Source: Neisseriales bacterium
Lineage (GTDB): Bacteria > Pseudomonadota > Gammaproteobacteria > Burkholderiales > UBA11063
Length of the DNA stretch: 64,000 bases
NCBI GenBank assembly: GCA_008017155.1
Contig: SSGX01000037.1
Location: forward strand, 1-64,000
Direction of reading: 5' to 3'
Shown: positions 15,001 through 19,525 of the stretch, in pieces
How the letters are laid out: every line of letters begins with the position of its first letter
Numbering within the stretch: position 1 is the first letter of the stretch
The notes under the pieces: model-generated
What the model was told of the DNA's origin: nothing
Seen by the model: the letters and a program-made list of their open reading frames with translations, nothing else
The model's database searches: none
Position numbers and translations under genes: made by a program

Positions 15001-15819
15001 GCTAGTTACGTTTTTGATGCCCATGTATGGGAAACGTTTGTTGTAATTACACGAGGTCATCAGTTGCATATTTTATCTGATGCTAGACGTCAGGATATTG
15101 ATCTTCTTGCTGAATATGTTGAAGCGAACCAGATTTATTTTGCAACAATTCCTCCTGCATTGTTGGTTAAAAATCGCTTGATTCAGGTGCAAAAACTGGT
15201 TGTTGCTGGAGATAAAACAGATGCGTCGGTAATGAAAGAATATTATACAAATGGTATTGATGTAATAAATGCTTATGGACCTACCGAAACAACGGTTTGT
15301 GCGACAATAAAACATTTTGCTAGTAATGTCTCGAATACCAATATCGGAACTCCAATTACAAATTATACTGCATATGTTCTTGATGTTAATTTGCAGTTAT
15401 TGCCAGCTGGTTCTATCGGTGAATTGTATATCGGTGGAGAAGGGCTTGCCAGAGGCTATCTGAATAATCAATCTTTAACTGATGAGCGCTTTTTGCCAAA
15501 TCCTTATCAAAGTGCAAGTGAACAAATAGAAGGCAGAAATTCAAGAATCTATAAAACTGGTGATTTGGTTAGGTATCTTGAAAATGGTGAGCTTGAGTAT
15601 GTTGGGCGAGATGATTCTCAAGTTAAAATTCGCGGTTTTAGAATAGAGCTTAGTGAAATTGAAGCGGTGCTTTCAAATTATAAATCAGCTAACACTGATT
15701 TACTAATTGAACAAAGTGTTGTAATTGCAATTAGTCACAAAGATGGCCATAATAAATACTTGGTAGCTTATTATGTGGCAAAAGAAAAATTACTGAGTCA
15801 GCAATCCTTGAGTATTTAG
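1..15819 (+). CDS. Non-ribosomal peptide synthetase, 5'-truncated by the window and frame-broken near its 3' end
   Basis: The frame is open from base 1 without a start, so the gene begins upstream. It encodes about 5270 residues of a modular peptide synthetase. Five adenylation (A) domains show the core motif YTSGTTGxPKGVM (near 391, 3553, 6895, 11608, 14845) and the YGPTE motif. Carrier (T) domains carry phosphopantetheine serines at 1588, 4780, 8137 and 12793. Condensation (C) domains have HHxxxDG at 2137, 5374, about 10135 and 13363. An epimerization (E) domain follows the third T domain. Order: A-T-C-A-T-C-A-T-E-C-A-T-C-A. The frame stops at 15817 inside the fifth A domain, just before its A10 motif, and homology continues in another frame. 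Codon use is AT-rich like the flanking genes, so recent transfer is not obvious. Family assignment is certain; the product is not known. Confidence 0.97.
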   Translation, partial: NDKKYSYSELNKKANQLAHYLRREYQLSGDNLVALCLDRDEQILIGILGVLKAGGAYVPLDPSYPKERISYILGDTEAKVILTNEKYLEEFSEFGIDSIGLDSKNQVEILAKESSINPEVRISSKNLAYVIYTSGTTGKPKGVMIEHHSVINLIMSIDKVYDLEFGNKITAFTSYTFDVSVSEFFTALLRGAELHLFAENIRRDPDAISRYILANDINYVYLPPVLLASLPQINYPKLHGIVYAGEPCDRNTGSYWSSQKKLFNYYGPTETTIYSLGKLVIDGDVNLIGRPLNNTQAYVLDVSLSLLPIGEVGELYIGGVGLARGYLNRSDLTTERFITNPFQSAEDEELDKNARLYKTGDLVRYLADGNIEYIGRNDFQVKIRGFRIELGEIENKLLEHPEIKQVVVLANEYKNANGEVLPESKYLAAFYIANKTLAENELHEFLGSRLPDYMHPSVFVAIDKLPLTINGKLDRKALLGMLTEKVTENYDYSDYPEIESYLAKLWQELIVLNNRKIELNDSFFGLGGHSLLVTKLILKIRNEYGIVLTPHQIYEAGTLSGLANLIRDRSDSEQQETTIPKLYSESPNHYLLNKYQLSIYFAHQSDPIAYTVPVFIKCDSLLDTEKAKLTFRKLVNKHRILSGCIQQSDEGLTHIINADKVEIITQKLDESDLDNSINRLASNGFDLGKCVTDFRILEIDADKPYTVLSFSHHHIVADGYSIDLILKDYFDFYNDKEINESSYNYAEASRVIQTNKEGHNQLFIESICPLNPHFSLPANNPNSSQSGVREYRLEFNSKQKSIIRNLAKRYDTSINSIMLAGLYLAMYRFTSEENVNLGVVFANRDNPYLADVVGCMVNALPLEINFTDKDNYSADEFIKDFVAKLNALIEYGSYPLVDLLEIARMKSNDKLISLFNLVFASQFVNDLENNASHFNKLTPANNHAKFDLALNFYHKLDPLYLAIEFNQGKYTYDYIESFANALIAIFTGIDESISSSINHLPLLDEANYQKIVYEWNANQKPLVDKSVAEFFEMQVLKNPDKLAVVYEGYKLTYVQLNQKANQLAHFLKSNYKISGDDLIALCFERSEQIIIAILAVIKAGGAYVPLDSGYPDERIGYMLEDTQAKVLLTSENFYDRFTQLVNSNISTNLPIIALDSKEFMLDLAKESSNNLGAYPEVNSLVYVIYTSGTTGKPKGVMIEQQHLVSFAINNNYLNLGDDDHFLGYSEYVFDGSVFDIFVALLNGATLTLINKSDVLNPVTLSKLITENKINFLFTTTALFQHYALAEENPFAKIDNIFFGGEKCDSKIIRKFITENSSINLTHVYGPTETVVYSNYCHLNLSNVNLAPIGKPLNDKTAYVLDKHLQVVPVGAIGELYIGGDSIARGYLNLPELSSERFISNPLQSEDDRKSGRNSRLYKTGDQVRYLSDGNIEYIGRNDFQVKIRGFRIEMGEIESVLGKYGVVDGKASPIKQCVVLALEQKDSNGSLNGNKYLVAYYVSDQKLDDSDIYSYLRVSLAEYMVPAALVYLNKLPLTLNGKIDRRALPEPIIATTDNYVAPRNKDEELICNIYAEILGIENNRVGIMDDFFKIGGNSIIAIKLVSRLNKEVFNGKLTIANIFTCKNIASLVDKIESVEDIENIEISRKSYSEQEILSGLDKIGVLSFAQERLWFIENYEGGSNAYNTPLVYEISNQTQLEFLETAIYNVVQRHEVLRSILKNDTDGNPFQQVMDLEQKPLIIGHKSATSEIELTELLDLDVNYIYDLSNDYPIRVNIYELNLSGTSKYFLSIVVHHIAFDGWSMDVLLRDLHAYYEYHKQLKQDSLENTSLARLNLPFLDIQYKDFASWQRAYLSSAVLENQLNYWRNKLDNHVGLNMVTEFPRPNQVNYAGDDVLFSIDPKTSKELRTIAANLGVSLYSLMLSGFYIFLRAYSNQDDIIIGSPIANRHYRQLENLVGFFVNSLALRSKINPDSSLRDYILEIGRETLEAQLHQDLPFERLINDLQIPKDQSRHPLFQIMFGVQSFGSTSHENIRPYFSLFNQYETFNHREFGLYDGYKVAKFDMTIIINDSEEELYGTFNYATSLYSRASIERFIETYQVILRQFTEKLERPIKEISYLSEKSYRQIALDWNATKAELPLNKTLHQLFEEQVLRIPDNIAIVSDGISLSYNEFNIRANQLANYLQAEFAIKADDMIVLCLERSEHMLIAVQGALKAGAAYVPMDPSYPDDRKRYIAKDTKTKVLLTTQKFASELKELMSELDSAVEVISLDTFEFQQKLATYPINNPNTVMSSRNLAYVIYTSGTTGNPKGVMLEHRGVVNRIIWMNDTYPLTEKDRILQKTPYVFDVSVWELFWAHWYGARIVFAKPDGHKDSNYLIELMNKSGITVTHFVPSMLSVFEDTLEVEVNQGRINKENPIPSLRYIFCSGEALTLPQAQKCHKLLAKTELHNLYGPTEASVDVLYYDCTPKNLSAVYIGKPVYNTSYYVLDNNLNILPIGAVGELFIGGVQLARGYLNLAEMTASKFITNPFETIEEKETAWHQRLYRTGDLVRYLPDGNIEYIGRNDFQIKIRGFRVELGEIETALHAFSGVKNAIVLALEHKDANGKPTGNKYLVGYYVADSQLEEDVVLNTMALKLPEYMVPSALVHLTTLPVTINGKLDRRALPEPEFKRSNNYVLPRNELEKQVSAIFAEVLGIEESKISIHDDFFRLGGDSIIAIMLVSRIRQRLNLIISVKDIFSYKTIAKLHDKVLLQAQLSLLQEQSLISETGILTGESPLLPIQEWFFDKVSSGVFTKPNHWNMSFLIRTPALDIELIRLSATKLLEYHDSLRFGYAIDDFGNYHQYYRSPDEINPLSVKYLNCSGLSEEALNNTFTEWQSGFDLFSNEALVQIAYIDGYPDGSSRLFFALHHLLIGAVSWRIIANDMKILYSKFSEVSATSTDEDLLAIDVESILGVKGASYRQWVQAIKSYETLFPEEKEYWLPHITKMSERRENVDALLAELDKSIFAKPTSVKFTLDKETTKLLLDGCSAYNTKVDDLVLTAIGLTLAKTVAGNINYITLEGHGREELVKNLDLSHTTGWCTTMYPVRLEVNPDSLHESIIKVKESIHNIPNKGVGYGALFGYIKHPLPRISFNYLGQFDAGNTVANWKITGEATGTSMSNANWDTNLFNMNCLISHGEFTFHLSSYLASYIQDIFANQTKENLLKIITHTNSLGRNYLTASDVNNVIDEEYIEKVEELRDIEAIFLANSLQQGFIYHALNNENSDTAYRIQLLLAYDNQLDPELFKLVWQAMVNRFGSLRLRFAWDDEIIQIIDKKQDLFWNYTDLSGFATNQHEELIDKIIHGDRANPYDLKYGQLLRIHLIKCTNDHYRCLISSHHAILDGWSTPYLLKHVHVLYEQLIGLNKNEQSKLIAGVVSKEVYKTIQQFLQEHRHEHKAFWQEQLSLIEDSPDLNGLISQEYKGTVLAKYRKIIKREQSLKVFDGKFSASMHELAIEYGFTVNALLQFVWHKILHLYGNASTTVVGTTISGRNLPIDGIEEAIGLFINTLPLIVKHNSSQTIFEAIEAVQQAVNDMNMHSACNLADLEKNDKNLFETLFVYENYPSPQKDADSLIKFSFKAAIEELDYPLAILAYEKDNQVHINLKYAAELFSSETIDSILSVYETILTNIINTSDLKTRLVSELRLMDDLDYQQIVYGWNSLSADYPVEKTLVELFEEQVLRTPTNIALVYEDIRLSYSELNEKANQFANYLQLNYHIKADDLVALYLNRNEYMLIALLGVLKAGAAYVPLDPAYPEERTSYILADTKVNVIFTNNEYQDKLNTLLLENNLSCKLETVDSTNDFIKFSEFSAKNLKKIINSRNLAYVIYTSGTTGKPKGVMLEHASVINTISALDEVYDLNYGNKITAFTSYTFDVSVSEFFTALLRGAELHLFSEELRRDTLLLSQYLLDNEINYVYLPPVILSSLARIDYPSIRGIIYAGEPCDPETGKYWSENKVLFNYYGPTETSIYALGKVVKNGDVNLIGRPLANTTAYILDASLNPLNIGQIGELYLGGIGLARGYLNRQDLTSERFISNPFQTIDEKQLGINDRLYKTGDLCRYLADGNIEYLGRNDFQIKIRGFRIELGEIESALRSINGIKNAVALAFEHKNLETSSNSNKYLVAYYVAENKLDEAQLLVAITSKLPEYMLPSALVHLKQLPITVNGKLDRRALPVPDMTSGSISYIAPRNEVESIVAGVIAEVLSIAKEQVGIYDDFFKLGANSISLIKIASRLNAELKNTSVKVSHLFKHRNIASLLENFNLNESDKQNKMVPVKGGDKFPLSFAQERLWFIETYENNVNAYNTLMVHELVDNIDITILEESLFSTIKRHQVLHSLIQTDASGHGYQQIGDLIRASFTLEKVEVASLDELRKEIELQVNYHFDLSIEYPFLIKLYQLNVGNQSIGRYLTIVIHHIAFDGWSMDIFLRDMESYYEYYLQQKIDPRCKLQLPDLDVQYKDFAIWQRKHLSGVYLSEQLNFWNNKLAGFSSLNLPTDYLRPVNFDYQGDNCYFKLDAELSIKVRELSKKLGVSLYSTLLSGFYLLLNAYSGQSDIVIGSPVANRNYPQLENMVGFFVNTLAMRSIIDKSLQIEEYIKSVGNEIVTAQLHEDLPFEQLVNCLGIDKDSSRHPIFQVMFSVQSFGAASEPKSSGLFKPNSIHYYEELGITDSYKVAKFDLSLMMNDEGSEIHGTFNFATSIFNRLTIERLIKTYLHILSQLTTKSETKLAEIVYLTDIEKNHLLYELNQTRDDTRTNENVIQLFEEQVKRTPTNIALVYENVKLTYLELNLKVNQLANYLQDRYQIIPDQRIALFLERSQEMLVAMLAILKIGAAYLPIAPDYPDERINYILADAEVSLILTNTKHDSRLASFVNLSLIELDDEKQIAEIKKANTENPLVKIDTNSLAYVIYTSGTTGKPKGVMVEHRSLVNLTMVEANEFDLPLVYPEGSNNYSLQRNCLQYASYVFDAHVWETFVVITRGHQLHILSDARRQDIDLLAEYVEANQIYFATIPPALLVKNRLIQVQKLVVAGDKTDASVMKEYYTNGIDVINAYGPTETTVCATIKHFASNVSNTNIGTPITNYTAYVLDVNLQLLPAGSIGELYIGGEGLARGYLNNQSLTDERFLPNPYQSASEQIEGRNSRIYKTGDLVRYLENGELEYVGRDDSQVKIRGFRIELSEIEAVLSNYKSANTDLLIEQSVVIAISHKDGHNKYLVAYYVAKEKLLSQQSLSI
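3041..6370 (+). other. NRPS module 2 (A, T, LCL-type C); predicted isoleucine
   Basis: A domain about 3060-4650, T serine at 4780 (KIGGNS), C domain about 4970-6350 with HHIAFDG at 5374. Pocket residues by alignment to GrsA are D-G-F-F-F-G-V-V-Y, one step from the bacitracin-type Ile code DGFFLGVVY, so isoleucine (or valine) is the likely substrate. No E domain follows, and the next C domain starts SFAQERLWF, as expected for an L-donor (LCL) domain. Confidence 0.75.
6371..11080 (+). other. NRPS module 3 (A, T, E, DCL-type C); predicted D-serine
   Basis: A domain about 6390-7990 and T serine at 8137 in GGDS, the form usual before an E domain. E domain about 8290-9650, then a C domain about 9720-11080 with HHAILDG. 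The pocket reads D-V-W-H-F-S-L-V-D, a standard serine code. The C domain begins with SLQQGFIYH, typical of DCL domains that accept a D-donor, which agrees with epimerization upstream. The E domain's HHxxxDG-type motif is altered (HHLLIGAVSW at 8722). Confidence 0.78.
11081..14340 (+). other. NRPS module 4 (A, T, LCL-type C); same unknown substrate as module 1
   Basis: A domain about 11100-12650; C domain about 12960-14330 with SFAQERLWF and HHIAFDG (13363). Pocket residues are D-V-S-Y-I-A-Y-I-Y, differing from module 1 only by Val/Ile. The surrounding A-domain core is also almost the same as in module 1 (for example FTSYTFDVSVSEFFTALLRG in both), pointing to internal duplication. The carrier motif is LGANS (serine 12793) instead of GGxS. 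Confidence 0.75.
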
Positions 15820-15840
15820 CAAATAAATTACCGGAGTATA
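15778..15840 (+). other. Frame break in NRPS A domain
   Basis: Upstream homology (KYLVAYYVAKEK) is read in the frame of base 1 up to about 15789. Downstream homology (EYLANKLPEYMIPV) is read one base back. Adding one A to the run at 15785-15789 would join the two without a stop. The present frame stops at 15817. No standard slippery heptamer is visible. Confidence 0.85.
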
Positions 15841-18302
15841 TGATTCCAGTGCGGGTTATTTGGCTTAATAAACTACCAATGACAATTAATGGTAAGCTAG
15901 ATATAAAAGCTCTCCCAGCAATAGATGATAATGTTGATTATTACCAGCCGCCGCAAAATGAGCTTCAATATGGTTTATGTCGTGCGTTTGCTGAAGTTCT
16001 TAATCTTGACCCTCATCGGATTGGTATTAATGATGATTTCTTTAGGCTAGGTGGTGATAGTATTCTGGCTATTCAATTAATAAGCCGATTGCGGCAGAAT
16101 ATGTCACTTCAAATCTCGGTAAAAGAAATATTTGTAAATAAAACGGTTGCTAAACTTGCTTCACTTTGTGAGTCAGCTAAACAAAAAGAGGATAAGGTAA
16201 TTATTTCAGAGTCAGGTGTACTTTCTGGTCGCTGTAAATTATTACCTATTCAGAACTGGTTTTTTACCAATGTTCAAAATGGATATTTTGCTGATCCGGG
16301 CTACTGGAATCAATCATTCACCATAAAAGTAACTAAATTAGAACCTAATCTACTAGATTGCGCATTATATAAATTAGTTGAATATCATGATGCATTAAGA
16401 TTTACTTATAGTATGGCTAACGATGGAAGTTACTTACAAGAATATCAACACTATTCTAGAGATATGGTTAAGGCGGACTATCTAAATCGGACAAATTTAT
16501 CTGAATTAGAATATCAGGAGATACTAACAAGTCGTCAAAAAAATTATAATTTATTTGGCGATTTACCGCTATTTAGTATAAGCTATGTTGAGGGTTTTGC
16601 TGATGCTAGTTATCGACTTGTATTTTCTATTCATCATTTATTGATTGCTACAATTGGCTGGCGAATTATTGCTGATGATCTTAAAATATTGTACGAGAAA
16701 TTACACCAGTTGCAAGAAGAGCGAAATTTATCTATTGATGAACTATATCAGACTGATACTGAGGAGCTTCTTGGGGCAAAAGGAACTAGCTATAGACAAT
16801 GGGTTGATGCGATTAATGCCTATAGTAGTTTGCATGATAAGGAGAGCCTATATTGGCAATCATTCCTTCCCGGGATTAAAACATATAATCGTCAACTACT
16901 TTCGTTTTGCAATGACGAGCAGATAAATAGACTTCATTTTGAATTTGAATTATCTCTAGATACAACAACTCAATTATTAACTAAATCTAGACAAATTTTT
17001 AATTTAGGTGTATCCGACCTTTTATTGGCTAGTCTAGCGATTGCTTTAGAGAAACTAACTGGTTTAGCACATCAATATATTACTGTCGAAGGACACGGTA
17101 AAGAAGATATCGCAACTAATATTGATATTTCTCGTACAATTGGCTGGTTTACTTCGATGTATCCAATGTCAATTGATACTTCAGAATCCGATATAAGCAT
17201 TATTCTATCTAGACTTAAAGAAACTATCCCAAATATACCAAATAATGGGGTTGGTTTTGGCGCGATATTTGGCTATGATGCTGATAATTTACCAAAAATT
17301 GCATTTAACTATCTAGGTCAGTTTGATAAAGCTGGAGTTAGTAAAGAATGGAGTATTATAGCAGAAGTATCTGGTCAACAATCCAGTCAAAATAATATCA
17401 GTCCTAATCTACTTGATATAAATTGTTTTATTATTGATGGATTACTTCATTTTGATATATCAAGTACAATTGAAGAGGGCAAGTTAAATAAACTTATCGC
17501 TGATTTTAAAAATTCCCTTGATACTTTAGCTAATCAGTCAGTAGGTCAGAGCCTCCTTAATCACTATCAGATTAATGAATTTGTTAGCGATTTTAATGAT
17601 GTTTATACGATCTTTAATGAAACAAGACCTAATAATATTTTTATCTTACCACCGGGTGAAGGTGGGTATGAATCTTATTTGGCTACGTTGGTACCCTTAG
17701 TTACTACTAGCAAACTTATTTTATTTAATAACTATTATAATCACTTAAAAACTAAAATTGATTTGACTGAGGCTAGTAATATAGACTTTAGTTTTCTTGC
17801 TAAATTCTATATCCAGTACATCAAGGAAATTCAGCCACACGGGACTTATAATCTCTTTGGTTGGTCATTTGGTGGAGTATTAGCTTTTGAGATTGCGCGT
17901 CAGCTCGAGGCTTTAGGTGATAAGGTTAGTTTTCTTGGGCTAGTTGATTCATTCTTTAATTATAAAGAAGTTGCACTAAACCTAGGTATAACTAACCAAA
18001 TTAAGAATGATATAAATTATCAATATACTCCAGATTATTTCTTTCACAATAATAGTAATTGTCCAGTAGTATTTTTTAAGGCTGAGCACCAGCTTGATCT
18101 TGAAAACTCATTGGCAGATAAGGATAAAGAAAAACAGCTGGTATTTTCATATTATTTAACTAGCCATGCTAATTTGATAGAAAACTATATGCTTACTGAT
18201 AATTTACGTGTGATCAATCTAGCCGCTAATCATTATAACTGGATTAAAAATACTGTAGCAGTTACTCAGGTTGCTAGTATTTTGGATGAGTTAGGCAGAT
18301 GA
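15840..18302 (+). CDS. NRPS 3' part: end of A domain, T, E and thioesterase domains
   Basis: This frame continues the synthetase after the break near 15790. Homology already starts at about 15795, before the first ATG (15840), with the residues EYLANKLPEYM that match the same place in the other four A domains. It holds the A10 motif NGKLDIKALP, a T domain (DDFFRLGGDS, serine at 16059), an epimerization domain (about 16200-17570, with EGHGKE and NYLGQFD motifs) and a C-terminal type I thioesterase (about 17600-18290). The thioesterase has nucleophile motif GWSFGG with serine at 17865 and a late histidine in NHYNW. It should release or cyclize the peptide. The ATG at 15840 is unlikely to be a natural start because it lies inside the A domain. 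The real gene is probably one reading frame interrupted by a one-base deletion or an assembly error. Confidence 0.93.
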   Translation: MIPVRVIWLNKLPMTINGKLDIKALPAIDDNVDYYQPPQNELQYGLCRAFAEVLNLDPHRIGINDDFFRLGGDSILAIQLISRLRQNMSLQISVKEIFVNKTVAKLASLCESAKQKEDKVIISESGVLSGRCKLLPIQNWFFTNVQNGYFADPGYWNQSFTIKVTKLEPNLLDCALYKLVEYHDALRFTYSMANDGSYLQEYQHYSRDMVKADYLNRTNLSELEYQEILTSRQKNYNLFGDLPLFSISYVEGFADASYRLVFSIHHLLIATIGWRIIADDLKILYEKLHQLQEERNLSIDELYQTDTEELLGAKGTSYRQWVDAINAYSSLHDKESLYWQSFLPGIKTYNRQLLSFCNDEQINRLHFEFELSLDTTTQLLTKSRQIFNLGVSDLLLASLAIALEKLTGLAHQYITVEGHGKEDIATNIDISRTIGWFTSMYPMSIDTSESDISIILSRLKETIPNIPNNGVGFGAIFGYDADNLPKIAFNYLGQFDKAGVSKEWSIIAEVSGQQSSQNNISPNLLDINCFIIDGLLHFDISSTIEEGKLNKLIADFKNSLDTLANQSVGQSLLNHYQINEFVSDFNDVYTIFNETRPNNIFILPPGEGGYESYLATLVPLVTTSKLILFNNYYNHLKTKIDLTEASNIDFSFLAKFYIQYIKEIQPHGTYNLFGWSFGGVLAFEIARQLEALGDKVSFLGLVDSFFNYKEVALNLGITNQIKNDINYQYTPDYFFHNNSNCPVVFFKAEHQLDLENSLADKDKEKQLVFSYYLTSHANLIENYMLTDNLRVINLAANHYNWIKNTVAVTQVASILDELGR

Positions 18303-18319
18303 GTTAGAATTCATCTGTC

Positions 18320-18360
18320 AGATGTTTAAAATTACCAATAATTGGTGATTTTAAACATCT
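18320..18360. terminator. Long hairpin between convergent NRPS and dcd, likely bidirectional terminator
   Basis: Bases 18320-18338 and 18342-18360 are inverted copies of 19 bases with one mismatch (a T-G pair in RNA) and a 3-base loop. It sits between the 3' ends of the NRPS and dcd. The tail on the plus side is short (ATTTTAC), so termination strength is inferred mainly from the stem and position. Confidence 0.7.
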
Positions 18361-18372
18361 ATTTTACTAAGA

Positions 18373-18939
18373 CTAAGCTTTGGGTAAGGTGACGCCAATT
18401 TGTCCCATATATTTCCCATTCCGATCTTTATAAGAAACATCGCATTCTTCATCAGATTCAAAGAATAGTACCTGAGCGACTCCCTCATTAGCATAAATCT
18501 TGGCTGGCAATGGAGTAGTATTACTAAATTCAAGTGTTACATAACCTTCCCATTCAGGTTCAAATGGGGTAACATTTACGATAATTCCACAGCGAGCATA
18601 GGTTGATTTACCTAAGCAGACGGTAAGTACATTCCGCGGAATCCGAAAGTATTCAACAGTTCTTGCCAGAGCAAATGAATTAGGTGGGATTATGCAATAA
18701 TCTGCATTTATTTCAACAAAGTTCTTGGGGTCAAAGTTCTTGGGGTCAACAATAGTACTATTTATATTGGTGAAGATTTTAAATTCATTGGCACAACGAA
18801 TATCATAGCCATAACTTGAAGTTCCATATGAAATAACTTTTTGCCCATTGAGTTGCTTTATCTGATTCGCTTCAAATGGCTCAATCATCCCATGTTGTTC
18901 AGCCATTTTTCTAATCCATTTATCTGATTTTATTGACAT
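18373..18939 (-). CDS. dcd: dCTP deaminase
   Basis: The 188-residue protein matches Dcd throughout. It deaminates dCTP to dUTP, feeding dTMP synthesis in the cytoplasm. Recognisable parts are the N-terminal [33 protein letters not shown], the active-site stretch [23 protein letters not shown] with the catalytic Glu, and the C-terminal QIGVTLPKA. Length is normal. It is the last gene of a minus-strand housekeeping run that ends at the hairpin 18320-18360. The [10 protein letters not shown] stretch is encoded by a perfect 15-base tandem repeat (18718-18747); similar residues occur in Dcd relatives, so it is probably not disruptive. Confidence 0.97.
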   Translation of the reverse strand: MSIKSDKWIRKMAEQHGMIEPFEANQIKQLNGQKVISYGTSSYGYDIRCANEFKIFTNINSTIVDPKNFDPKNFVEINADYCIIPPNSFALARTVEYFRIPRNVLTVCLGKSTYARCGIIVNVTPFEPEWEGYVTLEFSNTTPLPAKIYANEGVAQVLFFESDEECDVSYKDRNGKYMGQIGVTLPKA

Positions 18940-18958
18940 ATAATATTAATCCCGATAT

Positions 18959-19435
18959 TTAATTTTTAAGAGTAATTTCTACAGCTTGCCCTGGGCGGAT
19001 TCCCATTTTTGGGTCACATTGTGTATTTGCAGTACGACTACCTATACTAAGAATAGACTGGTTTAATTCTAGTGAGCGGTAATCGTAGTAAACTTCCTGC
19101 CATGAAATTTGACAGGTTTTTCCATCATTGGAGTAAACACCAGTGATTAATGCATTTTGCGGCAACACAAGTAAATTTGCGGGTATTGAGCGAATATCTT
19201 GGGTAATTCTAAATGCCGCAGTATTTACTATTTTAGGTTGCGATGGATTAGGTATATCCATCGGAACTAAGTCAACTGCGTGGATTACCGTTCCAGACTC
19301 AAGTAAATCAATTCTTAAACTTACTTTTTGTGGCGTTGGTGCTTGCGGACTATGCATTAAGCCACATCCAGCCAACCCAGCTGCTGAAATTACACTAAAT
19401 AGTATTGTCAAAGCAAGATTTTTTCTAGTTATCAA
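18959..19435 (-). CDS. Putative lipoprotein of unknown function
   Basis: The 158-residue product starts with MITRKNLALTILFSV, a hydrophobic stretch and the lipobox LAGC (Cys around residue 24), so it should be lipid-anchored in the envelope. The mature part is polar, with a predicted beta-rich character and two further cysteines (GKTCQI and NTQCDP) that could form a disulfide. I recognise no family. It lies 19 bases upstream of dcd on the same strand and downstream of tilS, and may be co-transcribed with dcd. The stretch 19436-19525 between it and tilS is AT-rich and shows no clear gene. Confidence 0.8.
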   Translation of the reverse strand: MITRKNLALTILFSVISAAGLAGCGLMHSPQAPTPQKVSLRIDLLESGTVIHAVDLVPMDIPNPSQPKIVNTAAFRITQDIRSIPANLLVLPQNALITGVYSNDGKTCQISWQEVYYDYRSLELNQSILSIGSRTANTQCDPKMGIRPGQAVEITLKN

Positions 19436-19525
19436 GATAGTACCTTTTACCTAAAGACATTAATACATAATTATATTATATTTCAAGATTTATTCTTGGT
19501 ATAAATGAATTGACCTCAGTTACAG

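Larger units (their letters stand above)
14341..18302 (+). other. NRPS module 5 (A, T, E, TE); predicted D-phenylalanine and release
   Basis: A domain about 14350-15920, interrupted by the frame break near 15790. T serine at 16059, E domain about 16200-17570, thioesterase about 17600-18290. The pocket reads D-A-W-T-V-A-A-V-C, the classic tyrocidine/gramicidin-type phenylalanine code. An E domain directly before a TE suggests a D-configured last residue at release. Confidence 0.8.

Noticed and set aside
1-15819. Repeated DNA blocks in the first 16 kb as tandem repeats or CRISPR
   Set aside because: The repeats are the shared core motifs of A, T, C and E domains spaced about 3.3-4.7 kb apart, not short direct repeats with spacers.
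15778-15840. Programmed -1 ribosomal frameshift in the NRPS
   Set aside because: No X XXY YYZ slippery heptamer in the right phase and no clear stimulatory stem after it; frameshifting inside an A domain has no known precedent that I can cite. A lost base is simpler.
19143-19454. Plus-strand frame of 103 codons opposite the lipoprotein gene
   Set aside because: Antisense shadow of the signal-peptide-bearing minus-strand gene, with no ribosome binding site or family match.
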